A program made the translations under genes and the position numbers. A stretch of DNA of 64,000 nt from contig CM039119.1 in assembly GCA_022036555.1 (NCBI GenBank), forward strand, positions 20,425,095 through 20,489,094, read 5' to 3'. Of the stretch, positions 12,107 through 22,668 are shown in pieces. The stretch's first letter is position 1; each line of letters starts with the position of its first letter. Origin of the DNA: Microstegium vimineum (taxonomy: Eukaryota > Streptophyta > Magnoliopsida > Poales > Poaceae). The notes beneath the pieces were generated by a model, which worked only from the letters and a program-made list of their open reading frames with translations, did no database searches and was not told the origin of the DNA.

Positions 12107-12998
12107 GGGTCGGGCGCTCTAGGGTTTCCGGCGGCAGTTGGTTCGTAAAGGAGAGGTGGAGGGGGTTTGGGGGTTTCTTCCCAGTCGTCGCCGTGTGCGG
12201 AACGGAACACGAGCGGCAACCGGCAACAAGTAGTATAGCCCGAAACGCGATCGCCACCCTTGTCGTCCTAACCGACCTAGAGTAGTTTGTTTTTTCGGCC
12301 TGCCTGCGCATCGTTTATTTGGGCCTCCAAACCACCACCTCGTTCGGCTCAATACGGAAAAAAATTACATGCAGCCGGGCTGTAAACAAGCATCCGTGCA
12401 GGCCCTGCTTATCTGGTGACATGTGTCTATCTAAGAAATCGTACGTCAGCCCAAAAGCCCGGCCTCCACGGCTATTTTAATCCTATAGGCCTGGCCTGCT
12501 TCTTCGGCTCTCTCTTCAACTGATTCCGTGTTCGGCACCCTCCATCTGGCTCCCTGCGACACGTGTCACCAGATCAAGCAGGGTCTGCACGGCCCGTTGG
12601 GTGCAGCCAGTCTACACTGATTTTTTTCCCCTCAATACAGCCCGGCCCAACAAAGCGTCATGTCTGGGTCTACGCGGCAACTGCCAACTGATGGCCTCGC
12701 TAGCCGATCGACGCGACGTCAGTGGAGTGGAGCAGGAGGGGCTTCCGCGGCCCGCCGGTTGGAGTTCCTTCCCTCCCGCGCGCACATAGTCGTCGTTACG
12801 GTGAGTTGGGCGTTCGTCCTCCGTCCTTCCGTTCTGCCGCCGCACCGGTACACGTCGCTGCCGCCCGGTCGTGATCATCCGCTTCAGGGAGAAGCAGAGG
12901 GAGGAACTGGACCCCCCATCCATCTGCGCTCGCTCGCCGGATGCACTGATCGATCGACGAATAGACAGTTGCTCTGGGGGGTCCTTGCGTTGGTATCG
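12107..12998. promoter_or_regulatory. Shared upstream region of divergent RPB12 and membrane-protein genes
   Basis: This 0.9 kb separates the start codons of two divergently transcribed genes and must hold both promoters and 5' leaders. It is moderately GC-rich and no TATA box stands out. It contains a long imperfect inverted repeat, listed separately. Confidence 0.6.
12394..12592. repeat. Long inverted repeat between divergent genes
   Basis: The left arm 12394-12427 and right arm 12558-12592 are inverted copies of about 34 bases with a few mismatches, centred on 'ctggtgacacgtgtc'. About 130 bases separate them. Both arms contain an ACRTGT core that resembles an ACGT/E-box type site. The stretch could be a small foldback element or a regulatory hairpin. 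Confidence 0.7.
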
Positions 12999-14048
12999 AT
13001 GGGCTCTGTCATCGGCACGGCGGCGAGCGGGCTCGGAGAGCTCGTCGGGAACGTCATCTCGTCGCCGTTCAACACTGCCTCCTGCGAGTACGTTCGACTA
13101 ATTTACTATGCGTCTATGCCGCCTGCCTTTCCTTAGCTTGTTCCTGGGCTGAATTCGACACCGTTGATCTCGTTTTCCTTTGCTTTCTGGCACAAAACAA
13201 AGGCGTGTTTGCTCGGGGACATGGGACTTGCTCTGCTTCATCGAGCACCTCTGCGTCGCAAGCGTGCTCAAGTTCATGTTGGCTGTCATACTCGTCCTCA
13301 TCGGTGAGTCACTCACGGAACACCCACAGTCCACAGCCTACATTTCATATTTCCATAGTGACATATATATGCGCAATGGAGTTGTATAACAACACTGGGA
13401 GGGACACATGCGTTCGATTCTTTCCTCTCAGAAAATGAAAAAAAAAAGAGAACAAAAATGCATTTGTTTGTAACCCTCCTCTTCTAGCTTGCTACCTTAA
13501 TCAATCTTGTTGTTGGTGGTGCAGTGCTCTACGCCTGTTATCTCCTGTGCAAGCTAGGCGTCGTCAAGTGTCTGGCCAAGAACGCCTGCAAGCTGCTGTC
13601 CATGCCCTGCTGGGGCGGCTGCCGCCTGCTCTGCAACCTCTGGCGCAAGGTGCGCGATACCGAGCGAGTGTACCGCGGCCGGCGCGGCCGGCGCCAGCAG
13701 CTCGACGACATCGAGTTGGGGGACCTCAGCACGAGCAGCTACGGCCACTACAGGGGCTCGTCGTCCTCCGATTACAGTGGCCGCCACCACCACCGTGGGG
13801 GCGCCGCGGTTAGCGGGTCCAGGTGGGAGTCGCCGTCGTCGTCGTCGGTGCGGGGGAAGAGGAAGGACAGGCTTCGGCAGTCCCTGCGCCCGAGGAGGGC
13901 CGGTTCCAAGGTGGAGCACGCCATGAGGATAAGCCGTGAGAGTGAAAGTGAACGCCGGCAACCCCATCATCCCCATTCGATCGGGGCCAGGACCAGGAGG
14001 GAGGAGGCTTCGGTTCGTCACCATTCGCAGGTGCACCGCCGCATATGA
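12999..14048 (+). CDS. Uncharacterised plant Cys-rich two-TM membrane protein
   Basis: Exons 12999-13087, 13203-13303 and 13525-14048 with GT-AG introns give 714 nt, or 237 residues. I recognise the general plant family, starting MGSVIGTAASG, but not its function. After a small Gly/Ala-rich amino end comes a CSGTWDLLCFIEHLC stretch, then two hydrophobic segments at roughly residues 35-80, then a run rich in cysteine (KCLAKNACKLLSMPCWGGC). Next is a basic stretch, VYRGRRGRRQ, and a long Ser/Arg/His-rich tail that is probably disordered. The cysteines could be palmitoylated or bind metal; this is inference. The start at 12999 was chosen because it begins the conserved part; the frame is open further upstream, but that sequence looks like leader. 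Its neighbour RPB12 is divergent and functionally unrelated. Confidence 0.8.
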
Positions 14049-14499
14049 AAGCTCAAACATGCCAACTTCACGTGACATGAGATTTTGTAGAGCAGAGTTT
14101 GAATGCCCTAAGTCATAAAAAAAAGACGTGACATGGGAGTATATACTAATTCCCTCTGTCCCTTTAAAAAGAGTCATTCTCGTTTAGGAAAAAACCAACT
14201 ATCAAACTTATATATATATAACAAATAATAATACTTAGGATAGATAGATCTTTGAATATATTTTTATAGTAAATTTATTTAAATTATAAATATTGCACAT
14301 ATCTCATAGCTTCTTAATGTTGAGTAATTACGAGTTGATAATTAGGATGTGTTGGGTTGGCTGCCATGGCCAGCCACGTCACTGAAAACTGCCACACTTG
14401 TAAAACTAGTGTTTGATTGGGCATTTAAGTTTATCAAGGCATGTACTTTTGTATAGGAACTAGTAATACTTTTTTGCCATAGTTGTGGTGTCCGTTTTG
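14049..14499. other. Intergenic, MITE end sequences
   Basis: No gene was seen. At 14148-14190 the text 'attccctctgtccctttaaaaagag' is the characteristic end of a grass MITE, followed by A/T-rich filler to about 14340. From about 14345 the sequence resembles one end of another MITE. Confidence 0.45.
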
Positions 14500-14683
14500 C
14501 TTGCCACACCTCGCCACATGAAGATTGGTGCCGCCAAAGATTGTGACAAATGGCATGGTTGGCCATGGCTAGGAACCAAACGGGCCCTTACTTCCCACAG
14601 CTCGTCACATGAAGTTTGACGCCGCCAAAGACTTTGAGAAATGGCGTGGCTGGCTGTGTGGCTAGGAACCAAACGGGCCCTTA
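14500..14683. repeat. Two tandem copies of a MITE end of about 92 bp
   Basis: Copy 1 (14500-14590) and copy 2 (14591-14683) each end with 'ctaggaaccaaacgggccc', which on the other strand is the GGGCCCGTTTGGTTCCTAG end common to grass MITEs. The two copies differ by scattered substitutions. This is a duplicated element end rather than a complete element. Confidence 0.75.
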
Positions 14684-16690
14684 CTTACACATTTATGAAG
14701 GGTGAAAACTTTGTTTTAAACGTGTGATTAGCAAAAGTACATTAAGAGGTTCAGATTGGGGTAGGAGGGGGACGCTGCCTCTTCTCTCAAGGAAGCAATG
14801 CTTTATAGGAGTGGAAGAAGTAATATCACACGTATGTGGATGTATGTTGTCACCAATTTTCTATGAATCTTGTAGATTAAATTTAACATAAAAATACCTA
14901 AATTTCTAACACAAACTAGGGTAGGAGGGGCGTTGTCCCTGCTTCTTCTCTCTGCCATTTGTAGAGGAACTAATGCTTTATAGGAGTGGAAGTCTACCCA
15001 CACTAGAAGAGGTCGAACTGATGTGGCATGTGAGCTCCCATAACTGGCCAAGAGAACTTATATATATATATAAGGTGTGGGAGTTCAAGATGCTAGTGTG
15101 TACTCCCTCTGTACCCGTTTTAATTGACGTTTAGGACATAATTGTGTTGACCAAGGAGTCATTAATTAGAGGGTATTTTTTTATACATGTCCTTATTAAA
15201 TATCGTTGCGGGTGTCCCATAGACAGGAAAGTTTTGTAGCTGGATTGGTGAGGCTGTAATGGCACGAGACTAGTGCGTAGGGCTCGAAACCTCTTGGTTC
15301 ACTCGACTTTGCATGGTCACGATTTCACTCGAATCTCCGTGTTGCCTTGACGCGAGAGCTGGGGCAAGCAAACCGCGAGGCAACACATTTAGTTACAGGG
15401 TGAAGCTGAGCAGACATATGAGCGCAACGGGTGGCGATGGGCAGGGGCAATCGCGTCCATATTCTACTCCGCGGCCGCGCGATGTCAACCTTTGCTAGAT
15501 CGATCTAGTCGCTCGGAACATCAACTAGAACAGGTATAAAGAAAGTATTAAGCAAGCCTTTTCTATAAAAAATATAATATAAACTTAGAGGAAGAGCAAA
15601 ACTCAAGTAGGTTCCATTGGTGGGGACCGTAATCAAAATTTTATACGTGTCAATATTCTGTGGGTGAGATAATGATTCAATTTTTCCAAAAAAAGAAGAA
15701 GATAATGATCTAATTGATACCAAGCATGACAGCATCACAGCACAGATTACAGTGTGTACAATCCCATGCGAATATTTGATATTATTACCCACTATTAGTG
15801 TTTGAAACTATAAAAACTCCTTCCTTCTGAAAAGCATGCACTTTTAGATCAGGTTAAATCAAAATTACTTCAAGTTGATTTTAAAAAGATATACTATGAA
15901 AATATATTTTAAAATACATTTAGTTATACTTATTTTGCATCATAAATATTACTTCTATTTTAATTTGACGTTTCTAGATAAGTAGCATTTGTTATGCACT
16001 TTAGAGATACACTATGTTTAAGTACATTGTAAAAATAATGTATCTAAAAAAATAAAAATATCTTATAATTTAGAATGAATAAAATAATATATTTTATTAA
16101 ACAAAAAAAACGAATTAAATAGCCTCGATAGTTACAACCAGTTCTTTTAGGGAGAAAGGTGAGTATGGACGTGTCATACCATGTCAATCCAGAAGGATCG
16201 GCAGATGGTACGGTGAGTATGGTCCATATATCACAATATTCACACAACTTTTTACTTTTGCCACGCTTTTGCACACGAGTCACAAAGGGGGCCGTGCAGC
16301 CCGGACAGTGGAATATGGCTCCGGCGCTGCATTGGCCGAACAGAGCCGAGGAAGGTGCCGACCGTTGCTTGGTCCCTCCCGGTCCCGGCATGAGGATCCC
16401 CTTGCTGGCACCGCATCATCCAGCGGCACGTACGGTCGCGTACGACGAAGCTGCCGCGTGACCACCTGGGATGGGACTGGACGGGATTGCGATCCAATGG
16501 AATGGAACGCGCGCAGGGCAAGACATCCCCGGTGGCCCAGTCCAGAGAATCCACAGCCGCGCGACAGCCTTGCTCAGCGCGGAGGACACAGCCTTGCCCT
16601 GCCTGTGACTCGATGCGCTATCCATCCATGCCCACGATCCGTCCCGTCCGTGCCAGATACGATACGAGTACTCCTCCTTCCTATACGTCA
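14684..16690. other. Intergenic, several decayed MITEs
   Basis: No supported gene. Diverged MITE ends or interiors are visible near 15103-15180 ('actccctctgtacccgttttaatt'), 15815-15940 ('actccttccttctgaaaag') and 15955-16075. Positions 16150-16690 are GC-rich with long overlapping open frames on both strands, but none has a recognisable motif. This part probably belongs to the distal promoter of the response regulator. Confidence 0.4.
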
Positions 16691-16701
16691 GGATACGCTG
16701 C

Positions 16702-16897
16702 GGATCGGACGGATCGTATAGCCTGCCTGCCTGCCTGCCCGGTGAGAGAAAAGCGGATCGGATAGTTTTGTACACAGCACAAGATACATACACGCCGCAC
16801 CGCAGTTACGGCCGAGCGACTCCACCACGGCCGCGGGGGGATTCACCGCATCGCGATCTTTGATCCGATCCGATGCGATCCGATCCGATCCGATCCT
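16702..16897. promoter_or_regulatory. GGATC motif array upstream of a type-A response regulator
   Basis: At least nine copies of GGATC (either strand) occur: two at 16702-16715, one at 16754-16762, and six in a near-perfect pentamer run at 16862-16897 read as GATCC on the plus strand. GGATC fits the (A/G)GAT(T/C) core bound by the GARP/Myb domain of type-B response regulators. Type-A response regulator genes are known direct targets of those factors. That the array is functional is inference. A tetranucleotide GCCT run sits at 16721-16740. Confidence 0.55.
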
Positions 16898-17014
16898 CCC
16901 GCGCCGGCGCCGACCATTCAATTGCCATATGCTGCTCCGACCCACGCCATCTCTTCTTATCTTTTTTTCTCTCTTCCTATAATACTACTACTGTAGGTAT
17001 TAGTAGCAGTAGTG

Positions 17015-17023
17015 TATATAAAT
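17015..17023 (+). promoter_or_regulatory. Putative TATA box of the response regulator
   Basis: TATATAAAT lies 120 bases upstream of the start codon and about 120 bases downstream of the GGATC array. A run of TTTGA units follows at 17083-17108, in the probable leader. The start of transcription is likely near 17050. Confidence 0.7.
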
Positions 17024-17142
17024 ACACGCCGCCCTGCTCCGGAGATTATTGCATTGCCGCGCAGCGCTGTTCGTTCATTCATCTTTTGATTTGATTTGAT
17101 TTGATTTTATTTCGCGTCTCGATCACCCACCCAAATCGATCA

Positions 17143-18122
17143 ATGGAGGTGGCACCGGCGGCGGGTGCATGCTGCCGTGGCCGGGCAGACGACCGCGCCG
17201 GCGAGGAGGAGAGTAGTAGCGCCAAGAAGGACGCCAAGGTGGTTGTGCCTGTCGCCGGCGACGCCGCGGAGGTGGAGCCGTGCGTCATCGCCGTCGACGA
17301 CAGCTCCGTCGACCGCGCCCTCGTCACCGCGCTCCTCCGACGCTCCAAGTACAGAGGTGAGGACGACGCCTACGCGTCAAGATTTCTCACAGATGCTTCT
17401 TTGGTCTGACAAGAACAAATCAACAATCTAGTTCGCATTACAAACATTATTCAATCAACATTCAGTAACTTTGCTACCTTTTGCTGATGTAGTCACCGCG
17501 GTTGACAGCGGGAAGAGGGCGCTGGAGATTCTGGGCTCGGTAATGCTCTTTTTTCTGGCTGTCAAATCAAAAGGAAAAGCTCTATTACCATGCCATGCCT
17601 TGGATTCTCATTTGCCTTTTCTTTGGTATGTATACATATATATATATATATCCAGGAGCCGAATGTGAGCATGATCATCACAGACTACTGGATGCCAGAG
17701 ATGACCGGCTACGACCTGCTCAAGAAGGTCAAGGTAAATTAACCAACCATTGACCACAATCTGCAACCTCGACTCTTTCTCTGCTTCGTATATCATGTTC
17801 ATCTGATACAGCAATCTCCTTGCTTCCTTCCTTCATAAACAGGAGTCTTCGAAGCTGAAGCAGATCCCAGTGGTGATCATGTCCTCCGAGAACGTGCCCA
17901 CCAGGATCACGAGGTCTGCCTCTCCACCACACCCAAACCAACCCCATACTGGGCAGTGCCCCTTGTTTACTCCTGACAAAATTTACGCGATCGATTCTCG
18001 CGAAACAATGACGATCTGAATTTGGTTTCAGATGCCTGGAGGAAGGCGCGGAGGACTTCCTGCTGAAGCCCGTGAGGCCGTCCGACATCTCCCGCATCAC
18101 CACCAGGATGCTGCTGCACTGA
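17143..18122 (+). CDS. Type-A response regulator (cytokinin signalling), receiver domain only
   Basis: Exons 17143-17356, 17493-17539, 17656-17733, 17843-17913 and 18032-18122 with GT-AG introns join to 501 nt, giving 166 residues. After a short Ala/Glu-rich amino end, one receiver domain fills residues 46-166. The acidic pair lies in VIAVDDSS (D52, D53), the phosphoacceptor Asp in IITDYWMPEMTGYDLL (D97), a conserved Ser in VVIMSSE, and the conserved Lys in FLLKPV (K149). There is no DNA-binding domain and hardly any tail after the receiver, which marks the type-A class. These proteins accept phosphate from phosphotransfer proteins and dampen cytokinin signalling. The upstream GGATC array suits induction by type-B factors. 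Intron 2 ends in a TA repeat just before its acceptor. Confidence 0.93.
17632..17650 (+). repeat. TA repeat next to the intron 2 acceptor of the response regulator
   Basis: A run of TA units reaches to five bases before the CAG acceptor at 17653-17655, in the place where a pyrimidine tract is usual. Confidence 0.85.
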
Positions 18123-18899
18123 ACTCTTTGATCATTGGCCACTGGCCACCCAAGTCAGATGGCGTTTTCAAGTCACAGTAGAGGTAGAGGTAGGAATTGA
18201 GTAAATTTAGAATACTAGCAGTTATTAGACGCAGAATGGGTAATGTAATGTGGCACACTCTTAAGCTCCACATTTACTAGTGCTTTGTGCTTTCTTTGGC
18301 GTCGTACTGAACGAAGAACATGCAGGGATTAGTTGTAGGCATTCAGTAGCGAGTTTGTTTTCTTAATATAACTTGTGTAAGTGTAAACCACTGCACGAAT
18401 CATTCTGTTTAAAGGAACATTACATTGTTGGCTTAGCCATTTCTTCAACTAATTTTTGTTTTAATTATTAAACACCTGCATTTCATTTTACTTGATTGGT
18501 ACTAGTATATATGTTGTCACTATTTTTTTCCCATGTTAGTAAGCCTCTGTAAAGGCGGATGCCTCTACCTGTACCTGCCTGTCTTCGTTGCAAATCTACA
18601 ATTTGTAACTGTCTCTGGAAACCAATTTATAAATAAAGGCTGCTATAAGTATAATGTGTCCCTACAAATCGATTTATAGGGACGGCTTGTGCTTCTACAA
18701 ATCATTTTTTAGCGATCACAATAGGAATATTACATTGGCTTAGTCGTTTCTTTAACTAATTTTTGCTTTATTATTAAACACCTAGGTTTAATTCACTTGA
18801 TCATTATATATACCTTGTCACTATTTCTTAACCATTAATTCAAGTAAGACGCGGTCCTTGCTTGTCTCTACAAATCACTTGTAGTTGCTCTTAGAAATC
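18123..18899. other. Response regulator 3' end and decayed repeat
   Basis: The first few hundred bases are probably the 3' untranslated region of the response regulator. From about 18540 to 18900 repeated words such as 'tctacaaatc' and 'gatttgtag' occur in both orientations, the style of subterminal repeats of a decayed DNA transposon. No ends or coding part were found. Confidence 0.4.
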
Positions 18900-19385
18900 G
18901 ATTTGTAAAACCATCTCCAAGAATCTTTGTAAAACCCACTCTCCAAAATCATCTTCTAGAGAGCCATCTGAGCAAAAAAAAAAACACTTTTTACATCTTA
19001 ATTACCTTTCTCCAACAGCTTTTCTTTATCATGTGTATGCTCTAGAGAGCCATTTTCGCTGTCTATTATTGTCTAGCGAGAAATCTAGAACAAAAGATGA
19101 CTATATTTTGATAAGTGCTTAAAGAAGTAATTGGAGAGTATTTTTCATTACAATCTATATTCCTATAGTATCTCCATGAGTCTTTCTAAAACTCACTCTC
19201 TAAATTAACATTTGAAGAGTCATTCACATAAATTCCTTTCTATATTTTCTCATTCTCCAACAATTTTTCTATATCTTATATACTCTAGAGAGCCATTCTT
19301 GTTTTCTATTTTGGCTATCGAGAAATCCGAAATAGAATATGGATATATTTAGATACAATCCATTCCAAAGTCAATTGCTACAATA
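18900..19385. repeat. Two diverged tandem copies of a 240-bp A/T-rich repeat
   Basis: Positions 18900-19100 and 19165-19385 both run through 'atctccaagaatctttgtaaaacccactct'-like text, then 'ctctagagagccatt' and 'tatcgagaaatc'-like text. The similarity is loose, so the duplication is old. Confidence 0.55.
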
Positions 19386-19714
19386 GTGTGCACACATTCC
19401 TTTTTGATCCTTTTTATTGAATTTTAAAATAAATATTTGGGACCCTAAAATAATTAATTCAAATAAAAAAAGTTTAAACAAGAAAGTTCTAAATATCGTC
19501 AAGTACTGCGGCTTTAGTGGCTCTGTTTAATTCGCTGAAATTTGGCTTATGCTAAATATATTTTGTGCTGGAGTAGTGCTAATGAACAGGGTTAGTATGA
19601 CCATTTCTCCATCCATGGTCGTTTAAAATATTTAAATTTTAAAATGTGAGAAATTCAAACATAATTTTCTTTAGATAAATGATTTTAATTGAAATAGTTG
19701 TCAACTATTAAGTC

Positions 19715-20194
19715 GTATAGCTATTCAAAATCTAACAGAATGTTATATTCAGTTGATGTTTGTATGTAGTCATTAGTAAGTGGGGATTTTTAACTTTTTC
19801 ACCGGCATTATAAGTTTTGGGAGCTTTCATGTACTTTTCAGATTGACATGTGCATTAGTGTGACGAAAAAATCTTGAAGGGAAATCTATTTCCCTTTCTA
19901 TTTCTATTTTCTATTCATGTACTTCTGAATCTTCTATTTTGAAGGTACACTACTGTGAAGTATAGCTATTCAAAATCTAACAGAATGTTGTATTCAGTTG
20001 ATGTTTATATGTAGTCATTAGTAAGTGGGGATTTTTACCTTTTTCACTGGCATTATAAGTTTTGGGAGCTTTCATACTTTTCAGATTGACATGTGCATTA
20101 GTGTGACGAAAAAATCTTGAAGGGAAATCTATTCCCCTTTCTATTTCTATTCATGTACTTCTGAATCTTCTATTTTGAAGGTACACTACTGCGA
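19715..20194. repeat. Recent tandem duplication, unit about 240 bp
   Basis: Copy 1 (19715-19959) and copy 2 (19960-20194) are nearly identical, differing by a few substitutions and small deletions. Both start at gtatagctattcaaaatc and run to 'gaaggtacactactg'. No open frame is involved. Confidence 0.9.
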
Positions 20195-22378
20195 ATGTAG
20201 ATCGTTGATGTGCAATTGTGTTAGTAAATTAATAATTTTTTATTTGTCATTAAAAGTAATTAATGATTACACAAATTATACACTAATTGAGGTGATGGTG
20301 TTTGTTGTCTGCAGATGAAGACTCGGTATCTTATTGAAGGGAGTTTTGCGAAGACTTGAGACATCTTTAGTGTCTATGTTCCATCTTGTAATTGAGTTAT
20401 TAGGTCATTAGATTCTTAGATGATCGCTGTCACTTCCATATATTTACTGTCAAAACATTCCTCGAAGTGTTGCTGCGCGGTTTGTAGCCATGACAATGCA
20501 ACTTATGTTCATGTTTATGAGATTTGCAGTTGCTCCATGCTACCTTACTAAAGACATGTTGGGATGTATCCAACTAAAATTTTAGAGCAAAATTTTAGCC
20601 AGTTAAAAGGTCTCTCAAATAAACTTTAGTTGGGTGTTTGGATGCTCCAACTAATAGACTTAGCTAAAGTTTAACTAGTTTGAGCTATGTTGGAGTAGTT
20701 AAAGTCAGTTAAACTTTAGCTGAAGTTTCAGCAAGACTCATGCATCCAAACCCTAAGTAACACTAATGGACAAAGAAAATGATAATATTTTTGTTGTATT
20801 CACAAACATCATGGAAATGCAAACAAAATTTGTCCAATTACTTTTTTAAGTGTATGATTACAAACAAAGAGAGAATATTTTTTGGTCGGTCTCATAGTAC
20901 TCGTTGGGCCAGCAAGGCCGAAGGTTTTTCGAGGCCAGGTCCAGACCAACCCATTCCCATTCTGAGATCGTGACGTCATGATCGTCCATTGTTATCTTCT
21001 TGCAACTTTGCAAAATGAAAGAAGCCTTCCTCTTGTTTGGACCTGTGGATAATCAACTCTGATAAGGTCATGAATGAGGCGCACGGCCAAACTCGTTCAT
21101 GGCAACGGGTTGTATAGGCTGCGTTGGACCAGCCGGTCCAAGTAGAATGTGTTAGGTTGGTTGAGTTTGTATGGATGAGATTGGATCATCTAAAAACCAC
21201 TGGTGTTTGGTTGGATATATCACCCATTCTAATAAAACTAAAGTTATGGATAGAGAATATACTCCCTGGATGTTGACTTTTGTAAAAATCTAGCGAACCA
21301 GTGATTCATGTCTTCGGATCTTTATTATTAATAAATAAATTAAGGATTATTGGTATGTTATATTATTACTTAGTAACTATGGTGTAGATTAGTTTTGATA
21401 TGTGCTAATTCGTCGATTAATGCATGTTCCGTGTGCTAATTAGGTTATCAGTGGTGCTAATTAACATATTTATTTTAAATTAGTGATTATCATCAAAAAA
21501 TTAGTATTAGTGAATATTTATTAGTGTCTAATTATTTGTAATTACTTTTAAATAATAGATATAATTACTTAACTATTTTAATTATATCCATCTTCGTCCA
21601 TCCAACCAACTAGAAAAATAACTTGTCACATCCATTCAACCAAAAATCTAAGGAACGTTGTATCCCATCTATTATATATGAGCAACGGGGATTTTTTTAT
21701 TTTTAACCACTTTTTTAAATATATTTTTAAATCTAACACCGTTGACTTTTTTTTTAAAAAAACTCTAACCACCAAGCATGGAGTGGCATTTCAACGTTGC
21801 CGCTCCATGCATGGAGGAGCGGCAGCGAGGGTCCCTTAAACGGTCAGTTTTCTTTCTTTCCCGAGTGCCCGCACTCTGACTCAGCCGCCCGCACCGCTCA
21901 ACACGCGGGCCGCGGCCCACGCCCCCACGCTCCACGCCCCATGCCGCCCCCTGCGCCCACGCCCACGCCGCTGCCGCTGCTCGGGCCGTGCACGCCCCAC
22001 GCCGCTGCCCGCACTGCCCCTCCACCACGCTGTTGGGGCTTGGCCACTATGTTCGATGCCTCTTCTTCGTCACAGAGACTTCATCCCCACAGGAAGTCTC
22101 GCCCGCTGTGTAAAGGTATAATTTTTTTTATCTTGTACTTGTTTATTGCTAGTTAGTTTAGTATGTTTATTTGTAAATTATTAGTAGCTACGATATTGTA
22201 TAGCTTATAGATTAGTTAGTTTAGTGTTTTTATATATACTATTGTTAGTGGCCATATATAGATTAGTTGCGTTTTAATAGTTAGTTTGGCAATTTATATA
22301 GACTATTGTTAGTTGAGTAAGTTAGCATATTTATATGTATTGATTTATATATATACTATTGTTATATAGGCTTGATGT
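20195..22378. other. Intergenic with MITE-like stretches
   Basis: No supported gene. Positions 20560-20755 start with 'gttgggatgtatccaactaaaattttag' and end with 'catccaaaccctaag', resembling a MITE. Positions 21860-22030 are strongly GC-rich with Pro/Ala-coding frames but no family motif. From 22130 to 22370 short A/T-rich words such as 'atatatactattgttag' recur, leading into the MULE relic. Confidence 0.4.
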
Positions 22379-22668
22379 GCTAAGCAGATTGCACTTGCGA
22401 TCCGATGGAGTAGTTGGGAGGAGACATACAACTGGATTCCCCGAATATTGTGTGCAATGTAATACTACAACCCAGGCATGAAATGATTTTTGGATGAGAC
22501 ACATTTGAGGTGTCTGCAGAACCCAGTGAGGCATGTACTAGACCAGGTTTTTTGGCCGTTCACACATACGAAGTATGCTTTCCAGTTCTGTAGGCCAGTG
22601 GTACTTGTTGATGACACTTTCCTGACCCGAAAAGTACATGGGCACTTTGATGATGACTGCTGCTGTTG
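22379..22668 (+). pseudogene. MULE (Mutator-like) transposase relic
   Basis: One reading frame holds about 95 codons that resemble the core of MULE transposases. Visible landmarks are a WEETYNWIPRILCAM-like segment at about 22409-22453, a VFWPFTHTKYAFQFCRPVV segment, and LVDDTFLT, where the first catalytic Asp of the family lies. Stop codons interrupt the frame at about 22454, 22475 and 22670, so it is dead. No terminal inverted repeats were found. The flanking repeats may be the remains of the same element. Confidence 0.7.

Noticed and set aside
12660..13136. A 158-codon frame that includes the start of the membrane-protein gene
   Set aside because: The part before ATG 12999 has no family similarity, and the frame runs past a clear donor site at 13088 into the intron.
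16159..16793. Overlapping 100-150 codon frames upstream of the response regulator
   Set aside because: No domain motif, several mutually overlapping frames on both strands, and position in a GC-rich promoter region.
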